The position numbers and the translations under genes were made by a program. Below the pieces are notes generated by a model. That model was not told where the DNA came from. It did not search any database and saw only the letters and a list, made by a program, of their open reading frames with translations. Below, one piece after another: positions 48,655 to 60,473 of a DNA stretch of 64,000 bases (position 1 is the stretch's first letter; each line of letters opens with the position of its first letter). The stretch covers positions 346,510-410,509 of the forward strand of contig PUQB01000130.1 of assembly GCA_003024785.1 (NCBI GenBank), given 5' to 3'. The DNA is from Selaginella tamariscina (lineage: Eukaryota > Streptophyta > Lycopodiopsida > Selaginellales > Selaginellaceae).

Positions 48655-49445
48655 TTTGCTCTTCATTACAGCCTCACCCACCGAGCTTGGTCTTCATTAC
48701 AGGATCTGCCTTGGTCTTCATTTCATCGTAGTCTCACCCGCCGAGCTTGGTCTTCATTACAGGATCCGCATTGGTCTTCATTTCATCGAACCTAGCTTGG
48801 TCTTCATTGCAGGATCCACCTTAGTCTTTATTTCATTGCAGCCTCACCCGCCAAGCTTGGTCTTCATTACACGATCCGCTTTGGTCTTCATTTCATCATA
48901 GTCGCAACCTCACCGTCGACCTTACGTACCTTAAAATATCCAAGAGTACGATTTTATGATAAAAAAAAGGGAAAAAGAAAGAAAAAATGATTTTATAAAG
49001 AGAAAATCCAAAAAATTAATTTGATGAGAAAAAAATGTAATACCTGACCATTTGAGCCTGAGGGAGAAGTCATTAAGGATGAAGCAGTAAAAGTAGATTC
49101 CGCCTTGGTCTTTATTTCATTAGTCTTCATTGTAGGATCCGCTTTAGTCTTCATTTCATCGCAGTTGTAGCCTCGAGCTTGGTCTTCATTATAAGATCCA
49201 CCTTGGTCTTTATTTCATTACAGTCGCAGCCTCAAGCTTGGTCTTTATTGCAGGATCCACCTTGATCTTCATTTCATTGCAGTCACAGCCTTAAGTTTGG
49301 TCTTCATTGCAAGATCCGCCTTGGTTTTCATTTCATCGCAGTCGTAGCCCTTATGTACTTAAGTATTGCAAGATTCACCTTGGTCTACTTAAAGTATTGC
49401 AGGATCCGCCCTTATGTACTTAAGTATTGCAGGATCCGCCCTTAT
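48655..49445. repeat. Minisatellite, period about 59 bp
   Basis: At least four units at 48,685-48,910 and four at 49,110-49,350, each with CTTGGTCTTCATT, CAGGATCC and TTCATTTCATC words. A piece of the 293-bp satellite separates the two clusters. The last part (49,355-49,445) shifts to a roughly 33-bp subunit (TATTGCAGGATCCGCC). The open frame 48,611-48,901 repeats the same peptide and is a by-product. Confidence 0.8.
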
Positions 49446-49879
49446 GAACTCTTGGAGTAAAACCTTATGTACCTTATATACTTGGTAAACACGCCTTAAC
49501 CAGTTGGCCAAAGCAACATTGTTGTTCCTCTTTCCTATAAATGCTACTATATGCAAACATACACAACCACAACCACATACGTATACATACATACATACAC
49601 ATATGTCTACATATGAGTACGAAAGAATGGTTTCAATCAATCAGCTCTTGTAATAACTTGGACATGGCAAAAAGAAGAATGCATTCACAAATCTAAGTCG
49701 GGATTCTCAATGATTTCTTATAAAGACGTTTGAAATTTCAATTGTCCTTCTTACATAATCTCCACATACGCAAATACCGTATAAAGATTTTACTTGTACA
49801 GATTTATCATATTTTAGCCTATATAACCTACAGATTCAGCATCTCCTTATGCATCTCCTTATCATAGGTAGAACTTGTG

Positions 49880-51050
49880 GCTGCAGTCACTCCGTGATCT
49901 CCATCAGTGAATTGTAGATCAATGAACTTCCACAAGTGTCATCTGCCCTGAAACTAAGTGCTTCTCCAAGGAATCACCAACGTCCTTAACAAGTGTACAC
50001 CGCAAAAGAGCCGCCAAGGTCATTCAATAGCCCCCTAGATAACATGTCTCTCTCTTTTGAACCACCTTTCCCAGCCCCCTGTGGGCAGCTCGTTGCCCTC
50101 TGACGTGACTCTATATCTGGGCCGACCTTCAGCCACCAAACATCACTTTCCCAGAGAACTCTTAAAACCACAGACAACTCATTGATTCGAGCCGATCCCA
50201 AAACATTGACTATGCATTCCTTGAAAGTGCAACCTGAAGATACTCATTACCAATCCAGTAACCATTACTTGCAATGAGCTCGAGCCTGCCGTAGTCTCGT
50301 TGGGAGACATCTTTGTTCACCTCCCATTCTATCCAGGGAAGCAGCTGCCCACTTCAAAGCAGCTGAGCTAAGATCTATCTCAAACTTATCCCCTGGTCCA
50401 TACTCGCCCTCTGCAAGTTGAAGCAATGGCCCATCGTAGCCTCTCCCGTGTTTCATAAGCATGTATTTGTTCAGTTGAACCATACACTTCATTGTGGAAC
50501 GAGTAAAATGGATCAACACGCGTTCTCATCCTCTTGCCCATGATCACAACCTGTCCCCTAGCTACTATAATCTCGTGGGTGTATTTGCCTTTCATCTTCG
50601 GCTCTACGCTGGCAAATTTATCGCCTACTTGGAAGAGAAACTATGGGGCCTCATGGAACAGGATCCTTTACAAGCTGAACAAGGAAATTATGCTGCCGCT
50701 AATATGACTCCGTCTTCACATCTTTGTCAGACTCGTCGGTAACTACTTGAAGCAGACAATCCTTGGGCATACTCTCTTCATTGTCTGCCCAGAATGCTGA
50801 GAAGCCGTCCAGCCCGACGTCAAAATTTTTTGCTTTAATCCTATCTACCCTGGTTCACCCATCTTGACCAAGACTGTACGGGATGCCAGTCCAGTAAGCC
50901 ACAGAAATCTCCCATCTGCGTTGCAGCCCTTTCTTGCTGCTCCAACCTGGTCGTCGATCTGTGCTTATCACTAAATGAAACGTTGTTATATATACTGAAA
51001 CAATGGTATACTTCATGACATCTCATATATTCCTGCGTTCAGACTGCAGA
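49880..51050 (-). pseudogene. Unidentified gene remnant
   Basis: This stretch is clearly more GC-rich than its surroundings and has protein-like readings on the minus strand in several frames. Examples are FDVGLDGFSAFWADNEES (about 50,820-50,770), a Lys/Arg-rich open segment (50,595-50,386), LAEGEYGPGDKFEIDLSS (about 50,420-50,360), and LIASNGYWIGNEYLQVALSR (about 50,285-50,225). I do not recognise the family. Frameshifts and stops every 100-250 bases show it is decayed; they could also reflect indel errors in the assembly. Confidence 0.45.
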
Positions 51051-51639
51051 CCACAGCATTTACAACAATCCCTCAAACCCACTTTTGACTTGGCCTCACC
51101 AGCAGAGTATACCTCCAAAATTGTTAGTTTTGTCCTAGCTTGTGATTATTGAAAAAACATTTGAAGTTCACAAAAGCAAGATGTCCTCCACACCAGATAA
51201 TTTTAACTGCACCAATAAAACCATAACTTCTCGTTCCTAATTCAAACATAACCATCATTTTTTTTGCCTCGTGTTGTTAGTGGTTTATGTACTTGTACAT
51301 GATAGAGGTGAAATTTCAAACACAATGTTACTATTGTATGTGAAAAGGCTTTTTTGCATAAGCATTGTTAATAAATGTAGAGTAGCCACCTGGCTATTTG
51401 GTTTCCAAATAACTTTATGTAGAAATATATGACTAATTGCTAATGAGGAAAACACAATAAATAATAAAAAGATGAGTTATTTATGATTTTGTAGTGCTCA
51501 CCTTTAACATTCTAAGTACTTATAAGTTGTCTTAATTCTTTCAAGGTGGTATCCACGTTAATGGCTTTGTTTCATGCAATAATTAATTTGCACCCAAGAG
51601 ACAAATTCAAAATGTATACTTCAGACTTGAGGGAAATCA
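51051..51639. other. Intergenic DNA without a recognisable gene
   Basis: Moderately AT-rich; no coding or repeat structure recognised. Confidence 0.45.
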
Positions 51640-53685
51640 CCATTGCAAGATCATCATTCAAGTTACATGCAATGTACAATGGTTAAAAGAGATCCTACAA
51701 ATCATAACAATGGTTGAAGTGCCACAAAATCATAACAATGAATAGAATTGTATCATTGTTATGGATTTAAACATTGTTATGAAATTGAAGAAGAGATCGT
51801 ACAAAATCATAAGAATTCTTAGTAAAATATTTACGTCACCATGAAAATGAACATAATAAATGATATGAGAAAACAAGATGGTCTATTACCTAAAAATTAA
51901 CAATAAATTAAGCTGTTAAAAAAGATATTCTTATATCATTTATTCTTGTTAGATACGTTGTTAGAAAACATTTCAGTTTGCAAAGATAAAATGTTGCAAT
52001 TAATTAATATTGATGGAAATAATTCACCAATAAATGCCATTTTGGTTAATGACATAGATGAATATATACATCAAATCCATAGTTAAAAGAGACATTACAA
52101 CTAGTGCTAACACAATCATGACATCATTGATTATATGTGTCAAACATGTAAACTGACAGATGTACATGAATGAAAAGACCAATGAGGCTAGGGTTTCCAG
52201 ATGTAGGCTTGGGTTCCACACTCATTCTCTCATTTCTTTTATCACAATTTGCTTTTGCAATTCCATTTCTTCTACCCTTCTTTTATGCTTTACTTTTATG
52301 GTGCACTTCTATAAATTATTTTATCTTTAATTTTGATATTGTTTATCTTGATTTCATGGAATTTCTTCACTTCCACAAGTACCGGCTCAAAATTTACTTC
52401 TTTCTCCATACATATATAGAATTTTTACTCCCAAGCAAAATTGCTATGTCTACAAGTATTTTTTCTTGCAGTATTTTTGTCTTTATCGCATATGAAATAA
52501 ACAAGCACAAGCACACATCTTCCTATCCTACATCTTCCTATCCTTGCATTAGTATATTATGTACTTAAACCCAATGTGAAAAAACAACTTTTGCACATAG
52601 TAATTGAGTCTTTTTTTGCCTCACTTTCTCTCTCTTATCTTATGTATGTCAAAACCATCCTTGGCGTTAAGGTATGATTTTTTAGATTGAAAGGTTGAAG
52701 TGCTTAATATCCTCAGTGTTGAGGATATTGGTAACCACCTCAAGTTAATTCTTGCCTATTACACACACATGTAAGCAATCCTCATCACCGAGGAATATTA
52801 TGTTTATGTTGTTTTGGCAAGCAAACCCTTTAAAAATTATTAAAAACTTTAACATTAAGTTTTCTAATAGTTTTTCAATCCTCAGTGATTGGGAATCCTT
52901 AACATCGAGGTTGAGGATTGAGAATCCTTGGCATTGAAGATTACATTTTTTACTAAATTTTAATTTGATTATTTCATATTATTCATTTTAATAAACTTCA
53001 GCACCAATGATTCTTTCTTGTTTGATATTGCAAGTGTATTTGTAATTGCATATGAATTAAAACCTTGATGTCAAGGTTTTAATTATGTATTCCTAAATTG
53101 CCAAACGAATGCACAATTGTTTTGCTAACCATTTCTTTTATGAAGAAATGATAAAATGATGCACTCAACCTATAACACAAATCGCCACATTATATCCACC
53201 CATTCCACAAAATGATAGCTCCAAAAGGATAAAAATAAATTCTATTGTTTGTAGATTTTGCAAGGATGCCACTCTCAGACTTACTTAACGATTTAGAGAG
53301 GAATGGTGAGAAAACTTAATACAAATTGAAGTCAACTAAACAAGTGCATGCACTAGTTGAATGATTTTATGGATTCCTCCATGCATAATGGTTAAATTAG
53401 TATGACTTAGGTTTTCATGGTGATTATTGAAAAGGAATTATCTTTATAAGAAAGGAAGGAGATAACAAAACACAAGTATTGGGAAGACATATATAAGTCC
53501 TTTTAGAATAATGTCGACTGGCCATTCTTGCCAACAAATTCAATATATGGGATTGTAATCATCACCTATAGTAGTTACAAATCATTAAAAATGAAGAACC
53601 ATATTGCTCTAATAAAACATTTCATGTTTCTATCAAATGCCACTTGCTATAAATAATAAACACATCACAAATAATGTCGTTAATC
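51640..53685. repeat. Second copy of the dispersed repeat (see 33,045-35,230)
   Basis: 51,640-52,110 matches 34,884-35,230 in the same orientation, while 51,950-53,685 matches 34,745-33,045 in the opposite orientation. The right edge falls where block C begins. The open frame 52,170-52,568 (hydrophobic, AT-driven) has no matching open frame in the partner copy and is not called a gene. Confidence 0.65.
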
Positions 53686-54052
53686 CAATTATGATTATTC
53701 TTCGAAGTCAAGGGCTAGAACGGATTTTAGTTATCATCTTATTAAACATATCCATTGGAAATATATATAGATTTTACACAAAAGATTTTATAATATGCAC
53801 ATTTATTCTGAACATGAATACAATAGAACAAACGTGAAGACCCTTTCTCCCTTGCCCTAACTTTCTTCCTATCCTGCCCTAATTACCTTCCTCCCTTGCC
53901 ACATCATCATTTAAATTTTCTCCCATGACTTTCTTTTCCCTTTTCCTTTCTCCTCTTTCTCTTAATAAGGTCCTATACTCCTATCTTTTTATTTTTAAAT
54001 AATTAAGTAACTTCCATCAATTAATTGGGTGTGTGACATGTCAAGTTTACAA

Positions 54053-54214
54053 TGTGAAGAGCTCGAAATATAGAAATATGTATATCCATTAGTTCAAAAA
54101 CCCTAACTTATATACAAGAGCGAGTGGTCCAGATTGAATCCAATCCGACGGCTATCAAAATCCACTACGCTAATAATAGTATGTGCACATGCAGCCGTAC
54201 ACGTGGATCTTACA
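54053..54214 (-). repeat. Left (3') LTR, 162 bp
   Basis: Plus strand begins TGTGAAGAGCTC and ends GGATCTTACA. About 90 percent or more identical by eye to 58,754-58,915, with small indels near both ends. Confidence 0.85.
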
Positions 54215-54246
54215 TCATCCCCTCCTCTCGGAAGGGTGTAAGTTGG

Positions 54247-54961
54247 TTAGGGTTCTCTTGTAGACGGGCCCGGATCTGGAGGAACATCAGGAGGAGGCAC
54301 TGGTGGATCTGTAGGCGGCACAACTTGTTCCCGTTGCACAAAATGCTTCAACCGTTGTACATGTACAATCTCCGGAGGATCGGGTTGAATGTCGTGCCGA
54401 ACCTCATAAACCTGTGGCCCTACTTGCCGTAGCACTCGATACGGTCCTTTCCACTGAGGAAGGAGACTCTTAGCTAAACCACGTACCGTAAGCTTGGGAA
54501 AACGAACCAACACCAGTTCATCAACCTTGTACTCCGCAGGAGGACGATGATGCGAGTTGTAGCGTTGTTGTTGTCCTACTTGTACGCGGCCCAAGTGTTC
54601 TGCTGACTCCGCACGAACCAATGGAAGAATGCTCGTCAGATACCGATCCCAGACCTAGCATCAGCAGCTCGCGGTAACCGAGAAGGCAAACCCAACTCCG
54701 TTGGCAACACCGGGTCATGACCATACAAAGCTTATATGGGGAAGTACCAATGGAACTTTGAACTCCAGTGACATAAGCATATCGGAGAGACGGCAGATAA
54801 CCATCCCAATCTGAATGTTGAAAGTTCACATACTTCGCGATCATCCCCTTGAAGGTTCTGACGAGCCGTTCCACTAAACCATCTGTCTGAGGATGATAAG
54901 CACTTGTGAAAGTGTGGCGTATCCCTAATCGAGATGTCAAAACATGAAATGCCTCAGCCAT
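54247..54961 (-). pseudogene. Integrase C-terminal part
   Basis: 54,961-54,521 carries HPQTDGLVERL, which includes the third catalytic residue (Glu) of the integrase core. It is followed in another frame (54,621-54,247) by the GPY/F-type region (LPQWKGPYRVLRQ) and a proline-rich tail (VPPTDPPVPPPD). At least one frameshift separates the two. No chromodomain is seen. Confidence 0.75.
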
Positions 54962-56178
54962 AAATGCGGACCATTATCCGAGAGAATTCGCTCCGGACAA
55001 GAATGCTGAAACACGACCCGATTCAGGAGAAACTGACCAACAGCAGAAGCAGTCGCACTAGCAAGAGCACCAACTTCTACCCAACGAGTTAGGTAATCAG
55101 AAGCAATAATAACGTACTCACCAGCAGTTGACCGCGGAAAAGGTCCCATCAAATCAAATGCCACCAATTCAAACGGACGAGAAACTGCAATTGACTCCAA
55201 CCGTCCTTCCGAAGCACATGGGGGAGTATTGCGAGCTTGGCACCACACACTACGCACATACCGAATCACATCTCCTCGCAACTCCGGCCAATAGAAAGAT
55301 CTGCGCAGCTTCTCCATCACCCGACGATGTCCCATGTGCCCGCCAAGAATAGGAGAGTCATGGTAAGCATGGAGGAAGCGTGGAATGAAGATTGAAGGCA
55401 CCACCAACCGCAAAGGATCATCTGGATCAGTCCCCACAAAATAAAGAAGGTCATCCTGAAGGCGATACTGTGAATGTAAATGCCTGAAAGGCAAGTCATC
55501 AGCAAGTGATGCAGGATTCTCAAACCCATCACGAAGCCTTCGAATCCACGGCTCAACCTTTTGAGCTTCCCGAACCTCATCCAAAGACGGCAAATCTAAC
55601 TCTGCATTCTGCGGACACTGAATGTCAAGCACAGCAACTGCTGATGGTACGGAATCTTCGTCCAAAAAGTCCACTGAAGCTGGAACAACTGGTTCCTCTG
55701 GGGCAACAGAAGAGAGAGAAGGTGGAAGAGGAGCCCGAGAAAGAGCATCAGCATCAGCCATGGAACTTCCTGGACGATGAACAACTTCAAAGTCGTAAAT
55801 TTGAAGTTTCAAGGCCCACCGAGCAGTACGCCCAATCAAATTCTTCCGCTTCAACAACGAAGTGACTGCTGCATGATCACCTTCCAACAACGTCCGCGAA
55901 CCATGCAAGTAGGCATGGAGCTTCTCAAAACCCCAAACTGCTGCTAGACACTCCTTTTCAGTCGTGGAGTAATTCACCTCTGCTGGCTGCAATGTACGGC
56001 TGATGTACGCAATGGGATGTCGTTGGCCAGGAACACTCGTACTCTCCTGCATCAATACACCCCCGAGGCCGATGTCAGAAGCATCTACACGCAAGATGAA
56101 AGGACGGTGTAATCCGGGTACGCCAAAACTGGAGGAGTCGTCAACAACTCTTTGAGATCTGCAAATGCCTGCTTGCAA
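54937..56178 (-). CDS. RNase H and integrase N-terminal part (open 413-residue frame)
   Basis: The longest open frame in the window. It starts with RNase H (FILRVDASDIGLGGVLMQ; TEKECLAAVWGFEKL; ending ADADALSRAP) and continues with the integrase zinc-binding domain (HxxH-like GGHMGHRRV and one visible Cys of the CxxC pair). The catalytic core follows, with FDLMGPFPRS (first Asp) and ILSDNGP (second Asp). The frame is lost just after the second Asp. The start used is simply the first in frame; the real protein would be cut from a polyprotein. Confidence 0.8.
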   Translation of the reverse strand: MQAGICRSQRVVDDSSSFGVPGLHRPFILRVDASDIGLGGVLMQESTSVPGQRHPIAYISRTLQPAEVNYSTTEKECLAAVWGFEKLHAYLHGSRTLLEGDHAAVTSLLKRKNLIGRTARWALKLQIYDFEVVHRPGSSMADADALSRAPLPPSLSSVAPEEPVVPASVDFLDEDSVPSAVAVLDIQCPQNAELDLPSLDEVREAQKVEPWIRRLRDGFENPASLADDLPFRHLHSQYRLQDDLLYFVGTDPDDPLRLVVPSIFIPRFLHAYHDSPILGGHMGHRRVMEKLRRSFYWPELRGDVIRYVRSVWCQARNTPPCASEGRLESIAVSRPFELVAFDLMGPFPRSTAGEYVIIASDYLTRWVEVGALASATASAVGQFLLNRVVFQHSCPERILSDNGPHLWLRHFMF

Positions 56179-56212
56179 TCCTTAGACCAAACAAAAGAAG
56201 TCATTGACGATT

Positions 56213-57000
56213 TCAACAACGCCGCAATGGTGCAGTACGATCTGAAAGATGATCCACAAAACGACCCAGATATTGTACCTTGCCAAGAAAGCGTTGCACA
56301 TCATTCACACACTTTGGCGTAGGGAACTTCAAAACTGCAACTAGTTTGTCAGGATCGACTTGCAAACCTTCACGTGAAATGCGATAACCCAGATAAGTGG
56401 TGTCCTTTGATCCAAACACACACTTAGATGGCTTCAACTTCAAACCAACTTCCCAGCGATCCAAAACCTTACGTACATCACCGACATGCTCCTCCCAGTT
56501 CCATCCGAATGGATCAAAACATCATCGATGAAATCGGCAGTCACCTCCGGCATGTCGCAAAGAACCTCGTCCATCATACGCTGGAAAGTTGCTGGAGCAT
56601 TGCTCAAACCGAAAGGCATCACCAAGAACTCGTACAGGCCAAATGGTGTCGAAAAGCAGTCTTGGGAATGTCCATGTCAGCCATCGGAACTTGCCAATAT
56701 CCAGATGCGAGATCTAACTTGGTGAACCAACGGCTCCGCCCCAGTCGATCCAAAAGGTCTGCAGTATGAGGAAGTGGGTACACATCTGAGACGGTTACCT
56801 CATTTAACGGGCGATAGTCAATGCAGAATCGAACGCTCCCATCAGGCTTCGTCACAAGGTGAGGTTCGCACGCCCAAGGACTTCGAGATTCCGGATAACA
56901 CCCTTCTCCAACATCTCTTTGACATTCGCTCGTAAGATCTTGAGCTCCTTTGGTGATCGACGCCGAACAGGTACCTTGATTGGCCTAGCTCTCCAGTTGG
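56213..57000 (-). pseudogene. Reverse transcriptase
   Basis: Visible in order on the minus strand: TKPDGSVRFCIDYRPLN, WFTKLDLASGYWQVPM (first catalytic Asp), MPFGLSNAPATFQ, FIDDVLIHSDG (the YxDD box as FIDD) and the thumb/connection with LGYRISREGL and FLGKVQYLGRF. The pieces lie in three frames (56,855-56,619, 56,625-56,440, 56,464-56,213), so at least two frameshifts break it. Confidence 0.8.
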
Positions 57001-57239
57001 AATAGGGTGGCGTGTCGCAATCTTGGCCCCAGATGACAAGTCGAAGTTGAAAAGATCAGCATACTCCTTCTTGAGTTGATCAACAACTACAGCACGACGA
57101 TCATCTGATGGATCCAAGAAGAAAGGAAGAGCATGAAGGGAAAATGGTTGGAAATAGGGTGAGACAAAAGTGATGGAAGCAGAGGTGGAAGCAGATGGAC
57201 GAAGTGGAATAGAAGTAAGAGGAATGGAAGAAAGACGAG

Positions 57240-57651
57240 GGAGAGTCAAACAAGGGGGAGACTTTTCAAAGTCACACTTGGCATGATTGCGAGTTAACCA
57301 ATCCATACCAAGAATAAGGTGAAAAGCTTGACTCGGCACCACCCGCAAAGATTGAAGCTCGAGCTCACATCATCCACACGAACAACAATGTCCACTTCAT
57401 CCGCGAACAAGCATGAGTATGTCCGTTGCCGTACAGAATGAAGACTGGTTCTACCGCACGACGCAAATGAAGGCTGCAACGTGTAGCAACAGATTGAGAA
57501 ACAGAGGACAAACTTGAACCTGTATCCACCAACACTGAAAGGAAAACAGGACGTGGCGTGTGATTAAACGAGCTTGAAAAGTGAAAACCGGATGATTTGG
57601 TGCCGAGTGAACCCCTTGATGATACTCCCGAAAGAAAGATGGAGGGGTCAC
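57240..57651 (-). pseudogene. Aspartic protease
   Basis: On the minus strand VLVDTGSSLS (about 57,535-57,505) is an intact retropepsin-type active site, and LILGMDWL (about 57,322-57,300) is the usual C-terminal motif. Frame changes near 57,545 and 57,360 separate the parts. Confidence 0.7.
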
Positions 57652-57655
57652 TAAT

Positions 57656-58636
57656 TTATTCGCACGAGGACCCTCCTCTACTCGTGCGATTCGTCGTTTC
57701 CCGGAAGATCCACCGCATCACAACCTTCCACTGCAGCAGCACCAACCGGACGTTGTTGACGCCATGGCCTCCATCCTGGAAATGGGGGACGCCAATCGGG
57801 AAACCGTTGACAGCGCCGATACGTGTGTCCAACCTCATCACATGCCCAACAACGAACTGCACGTCCACGTCCTCGTCCACGGGCCCCACCTTGTGCTGGT
57901 ACACGAGCGGCAACAGCCTCAACCTCCATCGGAGCAGGTCCATCCCCAACATGAGTGGAACAAGAGCACGTGAAGGCGCAAGTGGGAGAGGTGACGACTC
58001 ATATCGTTGTGCCAGCCTCAAAGCATCGTCAAGAGTCACTGGAGCTAGTGCATGCACAAGCCCCACAAGGTCTTGACGAAGTGCTGGCCACAACATACCT
58101 AACTTGATGCGTTCCGACATGTTAGGTTCTGCACGCAGCAAAAGGCTTCGAAAGCGAACACCAAACTGCATCACCGACTCAGATGGCTCCTGACGAATAC
58201 GATGCAACTGCTGAAAAGCATCATCACAGTCGTCCGCATGCCCAAATGCACGTTTGAAGATCTCTGGAAGAATATTCCAATCTCCACGAGTTGCAACGTC
58301 CAGACCATTGTACCACTGCAACGCCGTCCCTTGAAGACAAGTAGGAAACTCGCGCAAACACTGAGCACCGTCCCACGAATGATATGTGGCAACCACAGTG
58401 AAGTGGTCAAACCAATGGTACACATCATCTCCAGGATTTCCGCGAAAGAAATCCGGCCGGACACGGGGGTTTGCAACATGAGTAGGAGGAGTACCCTGGA
58501 CTGTGAATGCTGCCATCAACTGAGAATGATTGTTCAGTTGCACACGCATGGCATCCAACAACTGCATGAGTAACTGCTCCACAGACAAGGGATTTGCCTG
58601 TTGTGGATTCATGGACGAAGAAAAGACAAAATCCAC
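57656..58636 (-). pseudogene. Gag with zinc knuckle
   Basis: A capsid-like region typical of plant Ty3/gypsy (DFFRGNPGDDVYHWFDHF, LQGTALQWYNGL, LHRIRQEPSESVMQF). Near 57,930 the frame shifts; the continuing frame (57,929-57,678) has a CX2CX4HX4C zinc knuckle, CWACDEVGHTYRRC. The likely start is the ATG just before NPQQANPL at about 58,612. Confidence 0.75.
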
Positions 58637-58753
58637 AAGAAAGGAATAGATCTAGACAATGGAAAAGCTAGACCTAAGAAGACAAAGAAAAAAAAAAGAC
58701 ACAAATCCGAGCACTCCGTAGGGACAATTAGAGGTGCCCCTCACCTCCACCAA

Positions 58754-58915
58754 TGTGAGAGCTCGGAATATAGAAATGTGTATATCCATTAGTTCAGAAA
58801 CCCTAACTTATATACAAGAGCGAGTGTCCAGATTGAATCAATCCGATGGCTATCAAAATCCACTGTGTTAATAATAATAGTATGTGCATATGCAGCCGTA
58901 CACGTGGATCTTACA
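58754..58915 (-). repeat. Right (5') LTR, 162 bp
   Basis: Plus strand begins TGTGAGAGCTCGG and ends GGATCTTACA. The internal side reads TTGGTGGAGGTGAGGG on the minus strand, where a primer-binding site should be; I could not assign it to a tRNA. Confidence 0.8.
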
Positions 58916-59604
58916 AACCATATGTTTTTGTACACTAACTATATAGAGGCTGACAAGCAATCGAAACCTGGCAAATAACCCAGACCCCCCTCTACTACTT
59001 TTTCGTTTGTTCCCAAACCTTGTTGTGCATGACAATTTACGTGTCTGCCTTTGCATGAACTATATATTTTTGATTTATTAATGAATCTTTATTTTACAAA
59101 GTAAATATGAATGTTCTTTATTAACATAATAAGTGTTTCATTTAACAGACAAGCGTAGTAAACATTACTTAATATTCAGATATCACACTATATAAATATA
59201 TGCATGTACTTGTATATAGAAACTATAATATAATATAATAAACATAGGTCTTGGTAGAGAATTCGGTTGCCATTGGAATATACATCTGTTATCCGAATTT
59301 AAACAAATTATACACAATTAAATTTGCGAGTTTGACATTCCTGTCAAAGGGAAATACATTGAATTGCTGTGAAGGTTCTGATACTTAGAGGTACATGAAA
59401 GTATTACATATATACATTTTATATTCATTAAATATATAATGCAATATGAAAATTTCATTGCATGAACATATAGTTGTTCTGTTCTTATTAGCCCATGGAT
59501 ATAACACAAACTCATTATGAACTGGTGATATGTACCTCATTCTATATTATTTTTTAAATTTGGTCAAACATGTAATTAAGTGTACAGTGTTTGTCACGTC
59601 CTAA

Positions 59605-59858
59605 CGAATGTTATAATTAAAATGGAAATGTTTATAGTCTTATTTTCTTAATAATTCATAATTTTAATTATTTAATTAATATTTTCTAATATAAAGAAAT
59701 AACTTTTAGAATAATATAAAAGAAAGAATATTCTTTAAATTATATATTTAAAATATTAATAATTAATATAAATATTAATTAAATATTGTTTTTTATATTC
59801 CCATTTTCATGTATGATTCACATCTGAGTTACTACGTTCGTAGACTGGGCACCATGAT
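59605..59858. repeat. AT-rich insertion of about 250 bp in block C
   Basis: Absent from the matching place in blocks A (about 1,945) and B (about 26,545). Similar to 22,350-22,590 and 3,520-3,760. Probably a copy of a dispersed AT-rich repeat or MITE; no clear inverted termini were found. Confidence 0.55.
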
Positions 59859-60473
59859 AATTATTGGTGCTACATGTTTGAAACGTTCCTACAACCAAGA
59901 AGCAAATGAAAGTGAACTTCATTAACATTACTTGTTTCTAAATAATTTGCTAAAGAGATTTAAAGATATGAATACACTTTCACAGTCACAACAATAGAAG
60001 AATGTTCTATTGAAAGTGCTGATGCGTAGGAACAACAATAATTCTATGCATTCTGGATACACATATAACAATGTGTAATCTTGCTCTTGTTCCAAAGTTG
60101 CAAAGAGATACTCAGGGCATGTCTTTTCATGTTCAATGCAGAATTGGGGATGGACACATGCTATGGTAGTATTTACCATGTTCTTCTGGAAATGCAACTT
60201 ACATATGCTTCTTCCAGGCATTGGGTCGCAATAGGAGACGAAGGGATATTGTTAAGAAAGATGTAAATAGACTACTATATGAGAACGAGCAAAGGTATAT
60301 GATGATCTAGCCTCTAGACACGCAACACTAGCCACACTCTATGTGTTTATAATACACCAAGCAACACGATTATTTCTCTTACATAAGCAACATAAAGATT
60401 CACTTGCATTATGAAGGATTTCAAGATGAAGTTAAATACATGAGACATACACACGTGGGAACACATACACGTG

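Larger units (their letters stand above)
54053..58915 (-). mobile_element. Ty3/gypsy retrotransposon with very short LTRs
   Basis: The element is 4,863 bp with two 162-bp direct repeats (54,053-54,214 and 58,754-58,915) having TG...CA ends. Genes lie on the minus strand in the order gag, protease, reverse transcriptase, RNase H, integrase with a GPY/F-type C-terminus. A polypurine tract (GAGAGGAGGGG on the minus strand, about 54,218-54,233) adjoins the left LTR. The LTRs differ at several positions, so it is not very young. The insertion point is clear from comparison with block A (about 1,255), but a clean 5-bp target duplication is not visible with these borders. Frameshifts in gag, protease and RT make it non-autonomous now. 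Confidence 0.85.

Noticed and set aside
48611-48901. 96-residue frame with repeated LVFI motifs as a possible repeat protein
   Set aside because: It is a direct translation of the 59-bp minisatellite and is not maintained in the second cluster at 49,110-49,350.
52170-52568. 132-residue hydrophobic frame
   Set aside because: Lies in a dispersed repeat; the partner copy at 33-34.5 kb does not keep the frame.
54043-58925. Possible TACAA target duplication for the short-LTR element
   Set aside because: TACAA flanks fit only if the LTR ended before its last four bases (TACA), but those bases are shared by both LTRs, so the duplication cannot be claimed.
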